Origin: Ideonella paludis
GTDB taxonomy: Bacteria; Pseudomonadota; Gammaproteobacteria; Burkholderiales; Burkholderiaceae_C
Length of the DNA stretch: 36,579 nt
Direction of reading: 5' to 3'
Assembly (NCBI RefSeq): GCF_018069865.1
Contig: NZ_JAGQDG010000012.1
Location: 1 to 36,579 of the forward strand
Position 1 is the stretch's first letter. Each line of letters starts with the position of its first letter. Position numbers and translations under genes: made by a program. The notes beneath the pieces were generated by a model. That model saw only the letters and a list, made by a program, of their open reading frames with translations. It did no database searches and was not told the DNA's origin. Shown here one piece after another: positions 1-8,241 of this stretch.

Positions 1-280
1 GTTCATCACGGGTCTCAAAAGACTGGATGGCCAGGTTGGAAAGCAGCCTCTCCACATCCCTGTCGGACAGCTTGCTGCCCTCGATGCGGGTTGACGACCC
101 GATGCTCTCTATGGTGGCCACCCTGCGCAGGGCAGACAGTCGATCAGGCGCTAGGGTGCCCAAGGCACGCCAAGCGCCTTTGAACTCATCAATCCGAGCG
201 ATCAGGCTCAAGATCTCAGGGGTGATCTGAAGGGTGTCAGAGCGGAGCATAGAACCAATAATACGCCCAATAACACCCAT
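1..280 (-). CDS. Fic-family protein, N-terminal part (cut by window edge)
   Basis: The minus strand is open from position 280 through position 1, so the 3' end lies outside the window. Counting from the inner ATG at 250, the protein has the helical N-terminal domain of Fic/DOC proteins, with the segment IESIGSSTRIEG at about residues 47-58. This contains the class II Fic inhibitory motif (S/T)xxxE(G/N) as S53-TRI-E57-G58. In the family this helix blocks ATP in the Fic active site and keeps AMP transfer to target proteins switched off. The catalytic HPFxxGNGR loop would be beyond the window. An ATG at 280 gives ten more residues; neither start has a convincing Shine-Dalgarno. Family assignment is from sequence memory and fairly secure; the target is unknown. 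Confidence 0.72.
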   Translation of the reverse strand, partial: MGVIGRIIGSMLRSDTLQITPEILSLIARIDEFKGAWRALGTLAPDRLSALRRVATIESIGSSTRIEGSKLSDRDVERLLSNLAIQSFETRDE

Positions 281-393
281 TTCTCGGAAAGTGGACCCTT
301 CAAGGCCCCGACGAAAGAATGGGTGTGAATGGATGCTTTATGGGTTCACACTCGACCAACTGTGGTGCAGTCGCACGCCCTGGCGCCTGTCGC

Positions 394-747
394 CTACAGC
401 AGGCTCAATGGCATGAAGATCGACGCCATCGCAAATATGGTCAGCAAGGCATTGAGAGTCAACGTTCGCTGTGCTTGCTTCACGGCCCATCTGTAGATCA
501 AGCACAGCAACACCACAGCGGCAAAGTATGCGACAGGCATTGCAAAGAGCCAGGCGAAGCCCGCCTTACCTTCGAAACCCCCGTTCGTGACGGTCAGCTC
601 AACCCAGACTGTGGCCAGAGCAGCAGCCATCGAGAAGGAGGCGAAGAATCCCAAGATGCAGAAAGCCAACTTTTGGCCCTTGGTGGCAGGGTCATGGCCC
701 GGCGCACATATATCGTCGTCGTTCATATGAAAGGTGCGTGATTGCAT
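394..747 (-). CDS. small hypothetical membrane protein
   Basis: A 117-residue protein with a polar N-terminus followed by about three hydrophobic stretches (roughly residues 27-50, 62-86 and 97-115), so it is probably an inner-membrane protein. I do not recognise a family. The inner ATG at 726, giving a start MNDDD, is an alternative; neither start has a clear ribosome binding site. It points the same way as the Fic-like gene about 110 bp downstream of its stop. An overlapping plus-strand frame (319-741) is rich in charged and Gln/His residues with no recognisable fold and looks like a shadow. Whether this gene is expressed is uncertain. Confidence 0.5.
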   Translation of the reverse strand: MQSRTFHMNDDDICAPGHDPATKGQKLAFCILGFFASFSMAAALATVWVELTVTNGGFEGKAGFAWLFAMPVAYFAAVVLLCLIYRWAVKQAQRTLTLNALLTIFAMASIFMPLSLL

Positions 748-911
748 CGCTTAGGACATCAGGAATCATAGGTGGCCTTGTGCTGAGCCTTCAGCATCCG
801 TGCGGCGTGCACCCCAGAACCTACGAATCTGAGGGGTCGAACTACGCTGCCATCGCCTGCCGCTGCTCAGCGGTGACGCCGATCATGGTTAGATCGTGAA
901 CATTAAATAAC

Positions 912-927
912 GATAAGTGCAATTATC
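912..927. promoter_or_regulatory. short dyad in AT-rich promoter region before the recombinase gene
   Basis: GATAA (912-916) and TTATC (923-927) form a small inverted repeat in an AT-rich stretch (about 900-955) that contrasts with the GC-rich flanks. TATAAA at about 935-940 could be a -10 element. The rest of 748-964 shows no gene. Operator status is inferred only from position. Confidence 0.3.
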
Positions 928-964
928 TATAGCTTATAAATTGGCGTCATAATTCACCTCAACC

Positions 965-2797
965 ATGCATCCTCCCCCTCCCCGCCAATTTCTACCCGTG
1001 AAATCAAGCACTTACACCCTGCTGCGTCTCGGGCCCCACCACTTCGCGCACCTGCGCGCGGTGGCAGAGGGTCTGGACGTGGGAGCTGCGGCGGAGCGCT
1101 ACCTGGGCATTGAGCATGGTCACCAGGCGGTGACAGCCCACCGGGTGGTGGTTGAGGGTCTGCGTGCGATTGCTCGCCGCCGCGGCGATAGAGACTGGCG
1201 CTTAATTGGCCTACTCATCCGCGCGCCTGAAGCTGGCGCAAAACCCACCCTTGAGGACTTCGTCGCAGCGCGTGAGCTGGATGGATGGTCAGAGGCCGAG
1301 GTCTTGGAGATGTATGCCGAGGCCCACCCGGAGGACCAGCGCGCCCAGCGGCGCACCCGACTGCGGCTGCGGCAGCTGGAACTACTCAAGCAACTGGAGC
1401 AGGCCTCCTCAGAAACCCCGCAGTTGACTGACCGGCTCGATGGCTGGCTGGCACCCGAGATGGCACAGCGCCTGGAGCGCACAGGCTTGCTGCTTCTGGG
1501 TGATCTTCATGATCAGATTCAGCAGGGCGGCCGTTGGTGGTCAGGCATCCCGGCCATAGGCCAAACCAAGGCCCAGCGGCTGCGGGATCATCTCTATGCG
1601 CTACTGCCTCACCTGGCAGAGCGAAAACGCCACTTCGCTGCTGCCGTCGCCAGCACCACGGCGGAGAGCAGGGCGGGTGTCAGTTCATCACTTACTCCCC
1701 TCTCCTCCCCTGCCCTGCCCTCCTCTTCTAGCCCAGTTGCCGACGTGCTGGAGCCTGTCGCCGAGACGGACGCCGGCGCCATTGAAGCCTGGGTACTGGC
1801 CCGCGCTGGCGCACCAGCCACCGCTAAAGCCTATCTGCGTGAAGGCCGTCGTTTGCTGATTTGGCTGCAGACGGAACAGCGCCGGGGTTTGCGGCAGATG
1901 CGCGCGGAAGATTGCCGCAGCTACATGACCTTCTTGGCGCATGTGCCGCCGCAGTGGTCGTCCAAGGCCAATGTGGCAGCTCTCAGCCCGGGTTGGGCAC
2001 CGTTTAGGGGGCCGCTGTCGGTCAGTAGCCAGCAGCATGCGGTGGTGATCTGCACGGCCCTTTTTGATTGGCTGGTGACCGTGGGCTACCTCAGCCGCAA
2101 CCCGTGGCAGATGGTCAACCGACGCTTGGGCGACGACCAAGCGGCCGATGCCCTGGACACCCGCGCCTTCACGCCTGAAGCATGGGCTGAGATCTTGCGC
2201 TGTGTGGCCGCTGAGCCGCCCTCCCCTGCCCGGCACCGCATGCTGTTTGTGCTGCAGTTTGTGGAAGGCACAGGCTTGCGTGCGGCCGAACTCTTGGGCG
2301 CCAAGCTGTCGCAACTCAAGCCGCACCGGGCGGGCTGGGTCATGCAGGTTTATGGCAAAGGCTCACGCAACCGTGTGATTGCCGTGCCCAGCCAGTGCAT
2401 GAATGCGCTTCAAGACTACCTTGCCAGCCGCCACCTAGATTGGCCCGCCGCCACACCCGCTGAAACGCCCCTATTGGCCAGCGCCCTGGACCCGATGGCC
2501 CCCATCACCTACCCTGCCCTCTACCAAACGGTGAAGCGCTGGCTGGCCAAAGCCATCCGGCAAAGCGCCCTGCCCCCACATGAGCAAACCACGGCCTTGC
2601 GGGCTTCTCCTCATTGGCTGCGGCACACGTTTGGTACGCGGGCGGTGGAGAGGCAAGCACCCATCGAGGCGGTTCAGCGCCAACTCGGGCACGCCGACCC
2701 GCGCACGACGATGCGGTATGCCCGTACGCAGATTGACCGCCTGCAGAGTGAGATGGAAAAGGCGTTTGGGGGCGAATCATCCAACGGCAAGGCATAG
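965..2797 (+). CDS. large tyrosine recombinase (phage-integrase family)
   Basis: A 610-residue site-specific recombinase. The C-terminal catalytic domain carries the expected residues: arginine in GTGLRAAELLG (R439), the HxxR box HWLRHTFGTR (H550, R553), a second histidine in QLGH (H576), and the nucleophile Y585 in RTTMRYAR. A SAM-like core-binding domain spans about residues 270-370. The first 200 or so residues form an extra N-terminal region seen in the long integrases that sit beside parAB on Burkholderiales megaplasmids. There it may resolve replicon dimers, but no recombination site could be proved here. It reads towards the parS field and parB. The catalytic tetrad is intact, so it is probably active. 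The start at 965 is the first ATG; a GTG at about 1001 is possible. Confidence 0.85.
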   Translation: MHPPPPRQFLPVKSSTYTLLRLGPHHFAHLRAVAEGLDVGAAAERYLGIEHGHQAVTAHRVVVEGLRAIARRRGDRDWRLIGLLIRAPEAGAKPTLEDFVAARELDGWSEAEVLEMYAEAHPEDQRAQRRTRLRLRQLELLKQLEQASSETPQLTDRLDGWLAPEMAQRLERTGLLLLGDLHDQIQQGGRWWSGIPAIGQTKAQRLRDHLYALLPHLAERKRHFAAAVASTTAESRAGVSSSLTPLSSPALPSSSSPVADVLEPVAETDAGAIEAWVLARAGAPATAKAYLREGRRLLIWLQTEQRRGLRQMRAEDCRSYMTFLAHVPPQWSSKANVAALSPGWAPFRGPLSVSSQQHAVVICTALFDWLVTVGYLSRNPWQMVNRRLGDDQAADALDTRAFTPEAWAEILRCVAAEPPSPARHRMLFVLQFVEGTGLRAAELLGAKLSQLKPHRAGWVMQVYGKGSRNRVIAVPSQCMNALQDYLASRHLDWPAATPAETPLLASALDPMAPITYPALYQTVKRWLAKAIRQSALPPHEQTTALRASPHWLRHTFGTRAVERQAPIEAVQRQLGHADPRTTMRYARTQIDRLQSEMEKAFGGESSNGKA

Positions 2798-2817
2798 ATC
2801 GACAGCGAAATGAAGAG

Positions 2818-3835
2818 GTGTTGAACCGTTCAACACCCTCCCCACTCGCTGCGCACATGCCCGCAATAGACTGGACGATAAGCGCTGCGTGTTGCTGAAA
2901 ACCTGACTGGCCTGCTCTTCCCCACATGGGACAAGCAAGCGAACCTTTAGTGAAAGCATGTGTTGAACGGTTCAACACCTCGCCTGATTCTTCTACCCTT
3001 TGCCGGGTAGCAATGAATCGGCACCTGGGTCGAAGAGCTTGCTGAGCCGGATGGCAGACATCTCAACGATCGTCTCCCTCGGATTCCTGACACTCGTTGA
3101 GCACCGACAGACGGGGGTGTTGAACCGTTCAACACCTTGCCAGACCTATCGTACCCACGCGATCGGTTGACGCCGCCTTAAGGCTGAGCAGCCCGCGAAG
3201 TGGCCAACGTATGGCCAGCAGGGATAACCGGCGACGGCGCCAGATTGATCAACCAAGGGTGTTGAACGGTTCAACACCCTTCCCGTTTGGCGCACTCAAG
3301 CTCGAAAGAAGAGGCCGATTACGAGCTGAGCGTTGCGCGCCGTGTGTTGCTCCAAACCGAACTGTCCAGCTTTTAGCCGCCGGAGGCTAGCAGGCGATTC
3401 TCAAATGCATGCGGGTGTTGAACCGTTCAACACTCTGGCCACTCACTCGCCCCAAGCCCGTGAGTTACGCGCCACCATTGGGCTCGGCGGCCTGCAAAGT
3501 GAAACACTAAAGGCACATTAGGCAAGCTGGTGGACGAAAGTCTTCAGATCGAACAAGTGGTGTTGAACGGTTCAACACCCCAAGCGTCTACTGCGTGCAA
3601 GCCAGAAGTGAAAAGGCTCGTCAGGGACTAGCCGATGAGCGGCGCGCACTAGAAATCTATGTCAAGCAGATTTGACCCGCGCCGGACAAGCCTGCAATCC
3701 TCTGATTCATGTTGGTGTTGAACGGTTCAACACCCCGTCTCTACGAAATCCAAAAGACGTAGCGGATGCAAGCTAGCGTCCAGAGTAATTCATGCGCGAC
3801 CACAATGACAAAGGGGGTGTTGAACCGTTCAACAC
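2818..3835. repeat. parS: parS-like centromere field: eight 19-bp palindromes
   Basis: The palindrome GTGTTGAACSGTTCAACAC (S is C or G) occurs without mismatch at 2818-2836, 2960-2978, 3117-3135, 3259-3277, 3415-3433, 3560-3578, 3715-3733 and 3817-3835. It lies between the recombinase gene and the 3' end of parB, in about 1,070 bp without a supported gene. Start-to-start spacing is 142, 157, 142, 156, 145, 155 and 102 bp. The centre base runs C,G,C,G,C,G,G,C, so the first six sites alternate in orientation. Perfect dyads next to parAB are the expected form of ParB loading sites (parS). Which ParB surface reads this sequence is inferred. Confidence 0.85.
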
Positions 3836-3869
3836 CCCCCGGAGACCAGGTAGCCGAATTGCAGGCAAT

Positions 3870-4874
3870 CTAGCCGCGAGACAGAAACTCATCTAAGAGG
3901 CTGATGAACGCCTTCTCCTGCTCTGGATCTAGCGCTCCTGATGCCAGCGAAATCTCAATAGCACCCGAGGGGAAGGACTTGATCGTGGCCGCTCGCGATC
4001 CTTTACCAACCTTTCGAACGGCTGGCTTTTCCAGCTTTGCCGCGCTTGGGGTAGTCGCAACCAGCGCTTCAAGCACCTGCGCGGGCGACAACCGGACGCT
4101 GGATGACTTCAACTGCTTGGCCCGCTCGATGATCCCATCTGGATCCTTTTGAACGGCATCGCCCAATGGCTGTGCCCAGCGAAACTGGATATCAAGAGGA
4201 CTGGGGAAGGCAGAGACAACCAGCTCGGGCAACCGAGCCAGCGCAACGCTCTTGGAAACCAGTGACAGATCGACTTGAACGGCCTCGGCAATGCGCCGTA
4301 GTGAGGGATACAGCCCCTCGTCCAAAGCACGTCGATACATGCACCCCTGCTCCCAGGCGCTCAGGTTCTTTCGGCTCCGATTCTCACGCTCCATTGCCTC
4401 GAACAACTGCTGGTCGGTCGCGTCCTCGATCATGGCTAAGACAGGCAATCCAAGCTCCAAGCACGCTCTGTGTCTCCGATGACCGAAGACCACTTCGTAC
4501 TTGGCGCCATCACCCTTGACCCTCGAGGGCCTGACCCGAATCGGTTGGACATTGCCACCGGAGCCAGCAATCTCTTCCTTCAATGCTGCAAATTCAGCAG
4601 CTTCAAATGAAGCAGCGTGTCGATTTGCCCACCGCGAAGGCGCGATCTCAGCGGGATCGATTCTGCGAACCACGGAGGCGCCGTCGAACTCTCGAAGCCT
4701 GTCCTTCAGCTCCTCGGCTTCCTTCATGGCGGCAGACTGATTCGACATGAACTGCAGCATCGATCCAGGTGCCGTCTTCGGACGTTCAACAACTCCATCA
4801 GGACGGGTTTGCGCAGAGGATGGCGGTAAGTTGAGTCCCGCCAACATAGCCTTGGCTGCGAGTTTCTTGCTCAT
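3870..4874 (-). CDS. parB: ParB-family partition protein (centromere binding, CTP-dependent clamp)
   Basis: A 334-residue ParB. It has a basic N-terminal tail, an N-terminal ParB/Srx domain with the CTP-binding box GHRRHRA (131-137), the conserved segment ENRSRKNLSAWEQG (164-177), and a helix-turn-helix at about 190-215 (LRRIAEAVQVDLSLVSKSVA). The C-terminal part should dimerise. The protein would load on the parS-like palindromes lying just downstream of its own gene and feed ParA for segregation of the replicon. The ATG overlaps the parA stop by four bases (4871-4874), so the two are translationally coupled with parA upstream. The length is usual for plasmid and second-chromosome ParB. Confidence 0.93.
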   Translation of the reverse strand: MSKKLAAKAMLAGLNLPPSSAQTRPDGVVERPKTAPGSMLQFMSNQSAAMKEAEELKDRLREFDGASVVRRIDPAEIAPSRWANRHAASFEAAEFAALKEEIAGSGGNVQPIRVRPSRVKGDGAKYEVVFGHRRHRACLELGLPVLAMIEDATDQQLFEAMERENRSRKNLSAWEQGCMYRRALDEGLYPSLRRIAEAVQVDLSLVSKSVALARLPELVVSAFPSPLDIQFRWAQPLGDAVQKDPDGIIERAKQLKSSSVRLSPAQVLEALVATTPSAAKLEKPAVRKVGKGSRAATIKSFPSGAIEISLASGALDPEQEKAFISLLDEFLSRG

Positions 4875-6121
4875 TGCTTAGTCCCCTTCCCTGGCCGCTT
4901 GCCCGAGGGTGTTGAACCGTTCAACACCCCACCTCCGGTCGCGCTCCCTTGCTTGGCCCAGACACCTCGCATTGAACCCTCGATATAGCTGACGAAGGAA
5001 TCGTAGGCATCTCGCGCACGTTTGAACGTCTTTGCTGACCCGTCGTACTTAGCCACGTCATACACCGTGCCAAACTCGGCAGCCGTCACGCCAATCACAG
5101 CTGTCTTCGGTATCTCGACAGGCAACACCTTCTCCGCGTAGGTCTGACCAATCCACTGCCGCACAACGTTGCTGGAGGCATCCGCAGAATCCACGCGTGC
5201 CAACAACACATGAATGAAGTCGAACTCCTTGTCTAGGCCGCGCTTGCTCAAAAGCTCCGTCGTCAGGTCAGAAAAAAGGCTCCAGAATTGCGCTGCTGAT
5301 GCGAAGTCCAAGGCATTAGGCGGGAGCGGCATGATGATCCCGTTAGACGCCATGAACGCATTGATGGTCGTGTACGAGAGGGAAGGGGGGGTATCGATGA
5401 TGATGGCGTCGTACTCACCTCGAACGTCATCAATGCCTAAGTCGAGCACACGCCAGAACTCAAAGCCAGGCTCCTGCGTTTGTCTCGCGGGCAGCGCAAA
5501 CTCTGCGCCAAAGAGGACTGGTGCGGCCGCAACTAAGTCGATACCGTCCCAGTAGGTTGGGCGTATGGCGTATCGAATAGAAGTTTCGCTGCCCATGGCC
5601 AAGGGCAAGATGGTGTCCTCTTCAGATACCTCCGTGTCGGGCAGTATTCCGAATAGGGTCGTCAGTGAACCCTGAGGATCTGTGTCGATGACCAAGACCC
5701 GGTGCCCTAACAAAGACAAGCCTTGCGCCAGCGTCACGGCAGTCGTGGTTTTGCTCACTCCACCCTTAAAGTTGCCAACGCTGATAGTGATGGCCTCGGC
5801 GCCCTCAGGTCGCAAATTGGCATGTCTGTACTCCCGAATCCACGCACGCGCCTCTGATAGATCAAACTCACGGCGTGTCCCTGTGTCATTCAATTTGCCG
5901 GCGGGGAGATCGCCCTTCGAAAGGCGATGAGACAAAGATCCCTTCTCTATGCCACAGAGTCCGGCCAGTTGGCTGAGGTTAAATCTAGGCGATGCTTTTC
6001 GTGCTGTTGGCGCCAGCATAGCAGAGCGTATTTGCTCCATCATGGTCACGGCCCGCTCTGCTTGCGCGGAGATGTCTGCTAACGATATTGACTTTGGCTG
6101 TTGAAGAGCGATTGAGTTCAC
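4871..6121 (-). CDS. parA: ParA-family partition ATPase with N-terminal HTH
   Basis: A 416-residue type Ia ParA. An N-terminal winged/MerR-like HTH (about 48-98) is followed by the deviant Walker A motif KGGVSKTT (119-126), Walker A' VIDTDPQGS (144-152) and the Walker B region IIIDTPPS. Such ParAs both drive plasmid segregation on the nucleoid and repress their own promoter through the HTH. The start is GTG at 6121, supported by AAGGA about 7 bases upstream. The extreme C-terminus is odd: the codons for GVLNGSTP are a complete copy of the 19-bp parS palindrome (4909-4927), so a centromere site is embedded in the reading frame. parB follows with a 4-base overlap. Confidence 0.94.
   Translation of the reverse strand: MNSIALQQPKSISLADISAQAERAVTMMEQIRSAMLAPTARKASPRFNLSQLAGLCGIEKGSLSHRLSKGDLPAGKLNDTGTRREFDLSEARAWIREYRHANLRPEGAEAITISVGNFKGGVSKTTTAVTLAQGLSLLGHRVLVIDTDPQGSLTTLFGILPDTEVSEEDTILPLAMGSETSIRYAIRPTYWDGIDLVAAAPVLFGAEFALPARQTQEPGFEFWRVLDLGIDDVRGEYDAIIIDTPPSLSYTTINAFMASNGIIMPLPPNALDFASAAQFWSLFSDLTTELLSKRGLDKEFDFIHVLLARVDSADASSNVVRQWIGQTYAEKVLPVEIPKTAVIGVTAAEFGTVYDVAKYDGSAKTFKRARDAYDSFVSYIEGSMRGVWAKQGSATGGGVLNGSTPSGKRPGKGTKQ
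4909..4927. other. parS: ninth parS-like palindrome, inside the parA coding sequence
   Basis: A perfect copy of GTGTTGAACCGTTCAACAC, in the C-centre orientation, lies near the 3' end of parA about 1.07 kb from the eighth site. It encodes part of the ParA C-terminal tail. ParB bound here could affect readthrough into parB, which is inference. Confidence 0.8.
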
Positions 6122-6328
6122 TGTTTTTCCTTTGCCTTGACGTTCATCCGTCCAATTGGCTCGATTGTGTCAAAGGCGTCGATCTTTGTGAACGCCAAAC
6201 GCTGATTTGCCGTGGATTTCTCTCCTGAAGCTCCTTGGATGGGTTTCATAAAGTCAAAAGACTTCAGAACTCTTTAATACCTTTGTGCCGAATTTATTCA
6301 ATAAAATCAAACACTTACAGATTATCGC

Positions 6329-6428
6329 GGAGTGAAAACGGGATGATGTGGAGAACTTTCGGGAGCTTGGCGGAGTGAGCATGGGATCACGTGGAGCCTT
6401 CACGGGAGTAGGGCGGAGTGATTTCAGT
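6329..6428 (+). repeat. iteron-like repeats phased at two helical turns
   Basis: GGAG blocks begin at 6329, 6350, 6372, 6393 and 6415, that is every 21-22 bp. The larger unit is a 43-bp direct repeat. GGAGTGA occurs at 6329, 6372 and 6415, each followed by a CGGGAT or TGGGAT block in the first two. GTGGAG occurs at 6348 and 6391, each followed by CGGGAG 12 bases later. Rep_3-type initiators bind iterons of about 17-22 bp on one face of the helix, so these are the best RepA-site candidates in the window. Confidence 0.6.
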
Positions 6429-6595
6429 ATGGTCACCAGCGCATGCCTCGCCTGGCACTGTGACCTGAAAGCAGGCAAGCACAGCCAGAAGTGGCGCAGC
6501 TGAGACGATGAAGGCGGTGAATGACAAGGGTGCCGCCCGCAATCCATAGCAAAAATCGTTTGAAGGCTTCCGGCGAGAACCGTGCACTTCGACAG

Positions 6596-6667
6596 GTGAG
6601 GCTTTTCAGGAGTGTCAACATCGCACTCAGTTGGCAGCGCATCTCTTTACGTGAGACTTTTCGGGAG
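6596..6667 (+). repeat. two further iteron-like repeats upstream of repA
   Basis: GTGAGGCTTTTCAGGAG at 6596-6612 and GTGAGACTTTTCGGGAG at 6651-6667 differ at two of 17 positions. They also resemble GTGGAGAACTTTCGGGAG at 6348-6365. The 55-bp spacing places them in the repA promoter zone, where initiator binding could repress the gene. Confidence 0.5.
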
Positions 6668-6683
6668 ATCTTCCACGAGGAAA

Positions 6684-6713
6684 CTTCATGTGAGTTCACT
6701 GTTTCACATGAAG
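6684..6713. promoter_or_regulatory. perfect 30-bp palindrome in front of repA (likely operator)
   Basis: CTTCATGTGA (6684-6693) and TCACATGAAG (6704-6713) are exact reverse complements separated by 10 bp. A dyad of this size directly before an initiator gene is typical of an autoregulatory operator bound by RepA dimers, or of a 5' hairpin in the mRNA. It contains an ATG (6708) in the repA frame, so the start at 6726, just beyond it, is more likely. Confidence 0.6.
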
Positions 6714-6725
6714 TACAGTTGCCCA

Positions 6726-8123
6726 ATGGCAAGCAACGAGAAACCATCCGCCGCGAACGTTGGGTCGCCAGAGGCGTCAGGCTATGCGCTTGGAGCGGCT
6801 ACGTTTAAGAAGCCGGTTAACACCTTGGCCATCGTGCCTAAGTCGGCCCGTATCACCACCCTGGGTCGAAAGGCGTACAACGTATTGCTGCACAACGCTC
6901 AGATAGCTGGTTTGGAGCAAGACGTATTCAAGATCCCTTTGGAGCAGGTGGTGAAAGGCGTGGACTTTGGGTCCAACGACCATGCCTTGATCAAGAAGTA
7001 CCTCAGAGCCATGGTCTCAACGACCGTAGAGTGGCAGTCGCCCACATCTGGTGAAGGGAACTCCTGGAACGTGTCTGGCTTGCTGGCGCACGCGAGGCTG
7101 TACAAAGAGCGAAACCAAGTCTGGCTTGAGTACTCATACGCGGTCAATCTGAAGCAAGAGTTGCTTGATCCGACGGTCTTTGCCCGCCTCAAGCTTGAAG
7201 TCGTGAGCCAGCTTCGGACTCATGCGGGCATTGCGCTCTACGAAATCTGCACCAGGTACAAGAACATACCCGTCAGAGACGGACAGCTGCCCAAGACTGC
7301 GCGCCAGGATTGGAGATGGTGGCGTCCCGTGCTGAGCGGGCAGCCAGAAACCGAAAAGACAGCAAAGCTGGAGTATCGAATCTTCAAGCGAGACACCTTG
7401 AAGCCTGCTGTCGCCGAGATCAACGCGATCACCGATCTGGAAATCGAGTTGGTGGAGCACAGGGAAGGGCGCTTTGTTCGAGACATTCAGTTTTCGATTC
7501 GCCAGAAGCCGCAGGTCCCGCTGCCCTTGAGGCAAGCGCCACAGCCTGTGGATCTGACCCTCAGCCAGAAGGGCGCAGATTTGGGCATCGACGATGAAAA
7601 AGTTGAAGAACTTGTCTCTAAGTTTGGACAAGACGCCGTTCGAGCTGGGTTGGTTCAACTTGAGGAACGGGCGAAGTCAGCATTCCCTGCACCCCTCAGA
7701 GACCCCTATCGCTACCTCTTGTCATTGATGCCGGCCGTGTCCGAGCGAGCGGCCGTTGCAGCAGTGCAGGAAGCTGAGCGTCGTGATCCGACCAGTCGTG
7801 AAAGCAGGGCGGCCCAAGAGCGTCAACAGACGGCTTGGCGAGATGAGTGGCTGAGACGCCGTCGTCGGCAGATTGCTGATGAAATCCGTGCGCTGAGCGA
7901 AGAAGAGCAACTGGAATTAACCGATCAACTCGATCAGGCGCTCGCGCAGCGGAATGCGCACCCCTCGATCCGTAAGCGGCTAGGCACCAGTGGATGGCAA
8001 CACCCCCTAGTCGAGCCTGAAATGATCATGTTTTATGCCGAGCAGGCGCATGGTGGGATTGGCAGCCCCACACCGGAGGATCTGCTGCAGATTGCAGCGG
8101 AGACTGCGACAGGCCTTACCTAA
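6726..8123 (+). CDS. repA: Rep_3-like plasmid replication initiator
   Basis: From the ATG at 6726 the protein has 465 residues (MASNEK...). The first winged-helix domain includes LNTLAIVPKSARITTLGRKA-type sequence near the N-terminus. The central segment around LRTHAGIALYEICTRYKN and the tryptophan-rich WRWWRPVLSG stretch are typical of the RepA initiators of Burkholderiales megaplasmids and second chromosomes (Rep_3 superfamily). The second winged helix follows, ending near FVRDIQFSIRQKP, and the C-terminal third is charged and helical. It should bind the iterons upstream and recruit host helicase. The frame extends back to a GTG at 6612, but that would place the palindrome and an iteron inside the gene. 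No start has a strong Shine-Dalgarno, so the 5' end is uncertain. Confidence 0.87.
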   Translation: MASNEKPSAANVGSPEASGYALGAATFKKPVNTLAIVPKSARITTLGRKAYNVLLHNAQIAGLEQDVFKIPLEQVVKGVDFGSNDHALIKKYLRAMVSTTVEWQSPTSGEGNSWNVSGLLAHARLYKERNQVWLEYSYAVNLKQELLDPTVFARLKLEVVSQLRTHAGIALYEICTRYKNIPVRDGQLPKTARQDWRWWRPVLSGQPETEKTAKLEYRIFKRDTLKPAVAEINAITDLEIELVEHREGRFVRDIQFSIRQKPQVPLPLRQAPQPVDLTLSQKGADLGIDDEKVEELVSKFGQDAVRAGLVQLEERAKSAFPAPLRDPYRYLLSLMPAVSERAAVAAVQEAERRDPTSRESRAAQERQQTAWRDEWLRRRRRQIADEIRALSEEEQLELTDQLDQALAQRNAHPSIRKRLGTSGWQHPLVEPEMIMFYAEQAHGGIGSPTPEDLLQIAAETATGLT

Positions 8124-8189
8124 ATGGTCTGCAATCCGCATGGAGCAGTACCTTAAGGTTCCTCTTGACGATCTGACCTTCACATGAAT

Positions 8190-8222
8190 CAACTGTCTGA
8201 GCTTTACCCGCTCAAACTGTTG
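8190..8222. terminator. imperfect hairpin downstream of repA
   Basis: Two 13-base arms (8190-8202 and 8210-8222) pair at 11 of 13 positions around a 7-base loop. There is no U-tract after it, so it may be an mRNA-stabilising hairpin or a weak terminator separating repA from the next operon. Confidence 0.4.
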
Positions 8223-8241
8223 TCAATGTAACTTGATCTGA

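Larger units (their letters stand above)
6122..6725. other. oriV: candidate replication origin between parA and repA
   Basis: About 600 bp between the divergent parA and repA genes. About 6240-6325 is clearly AT-rich, as expected of an unwinding element. It is followed by phased iteron-like repeats (6329-6428), two further related repeats (6596-6667) and a 30-bp palindrome in front of repA. No consensus DnaA box (TTATCCACA) was seen here. Origin function is inferred from position beside the initiator gene and from the repeat structure. Confidence 0.65.

Noticed and set aside
319-741. 140-residue plus-strand open frame
   Set aside because: It overlaps the more plausible minus-strand membrane protein, has no recognisable domain and an unstructured composition.
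780-850. Possible tRNA or attachment site before the recombinase gene
   Set aside because: No cloverleaf, anticodon arm or TTCRA loop could be folded, and no matching direct repeat was found.
2818-3835. A second CRISPR array formed by the regular GTGTTGAAC repeats
   Set aside because: The repeats are perfect dyads 140-157 bp apart next to parAB, with one inside parA; spacing and symmetry fit parS, not CRISPR.
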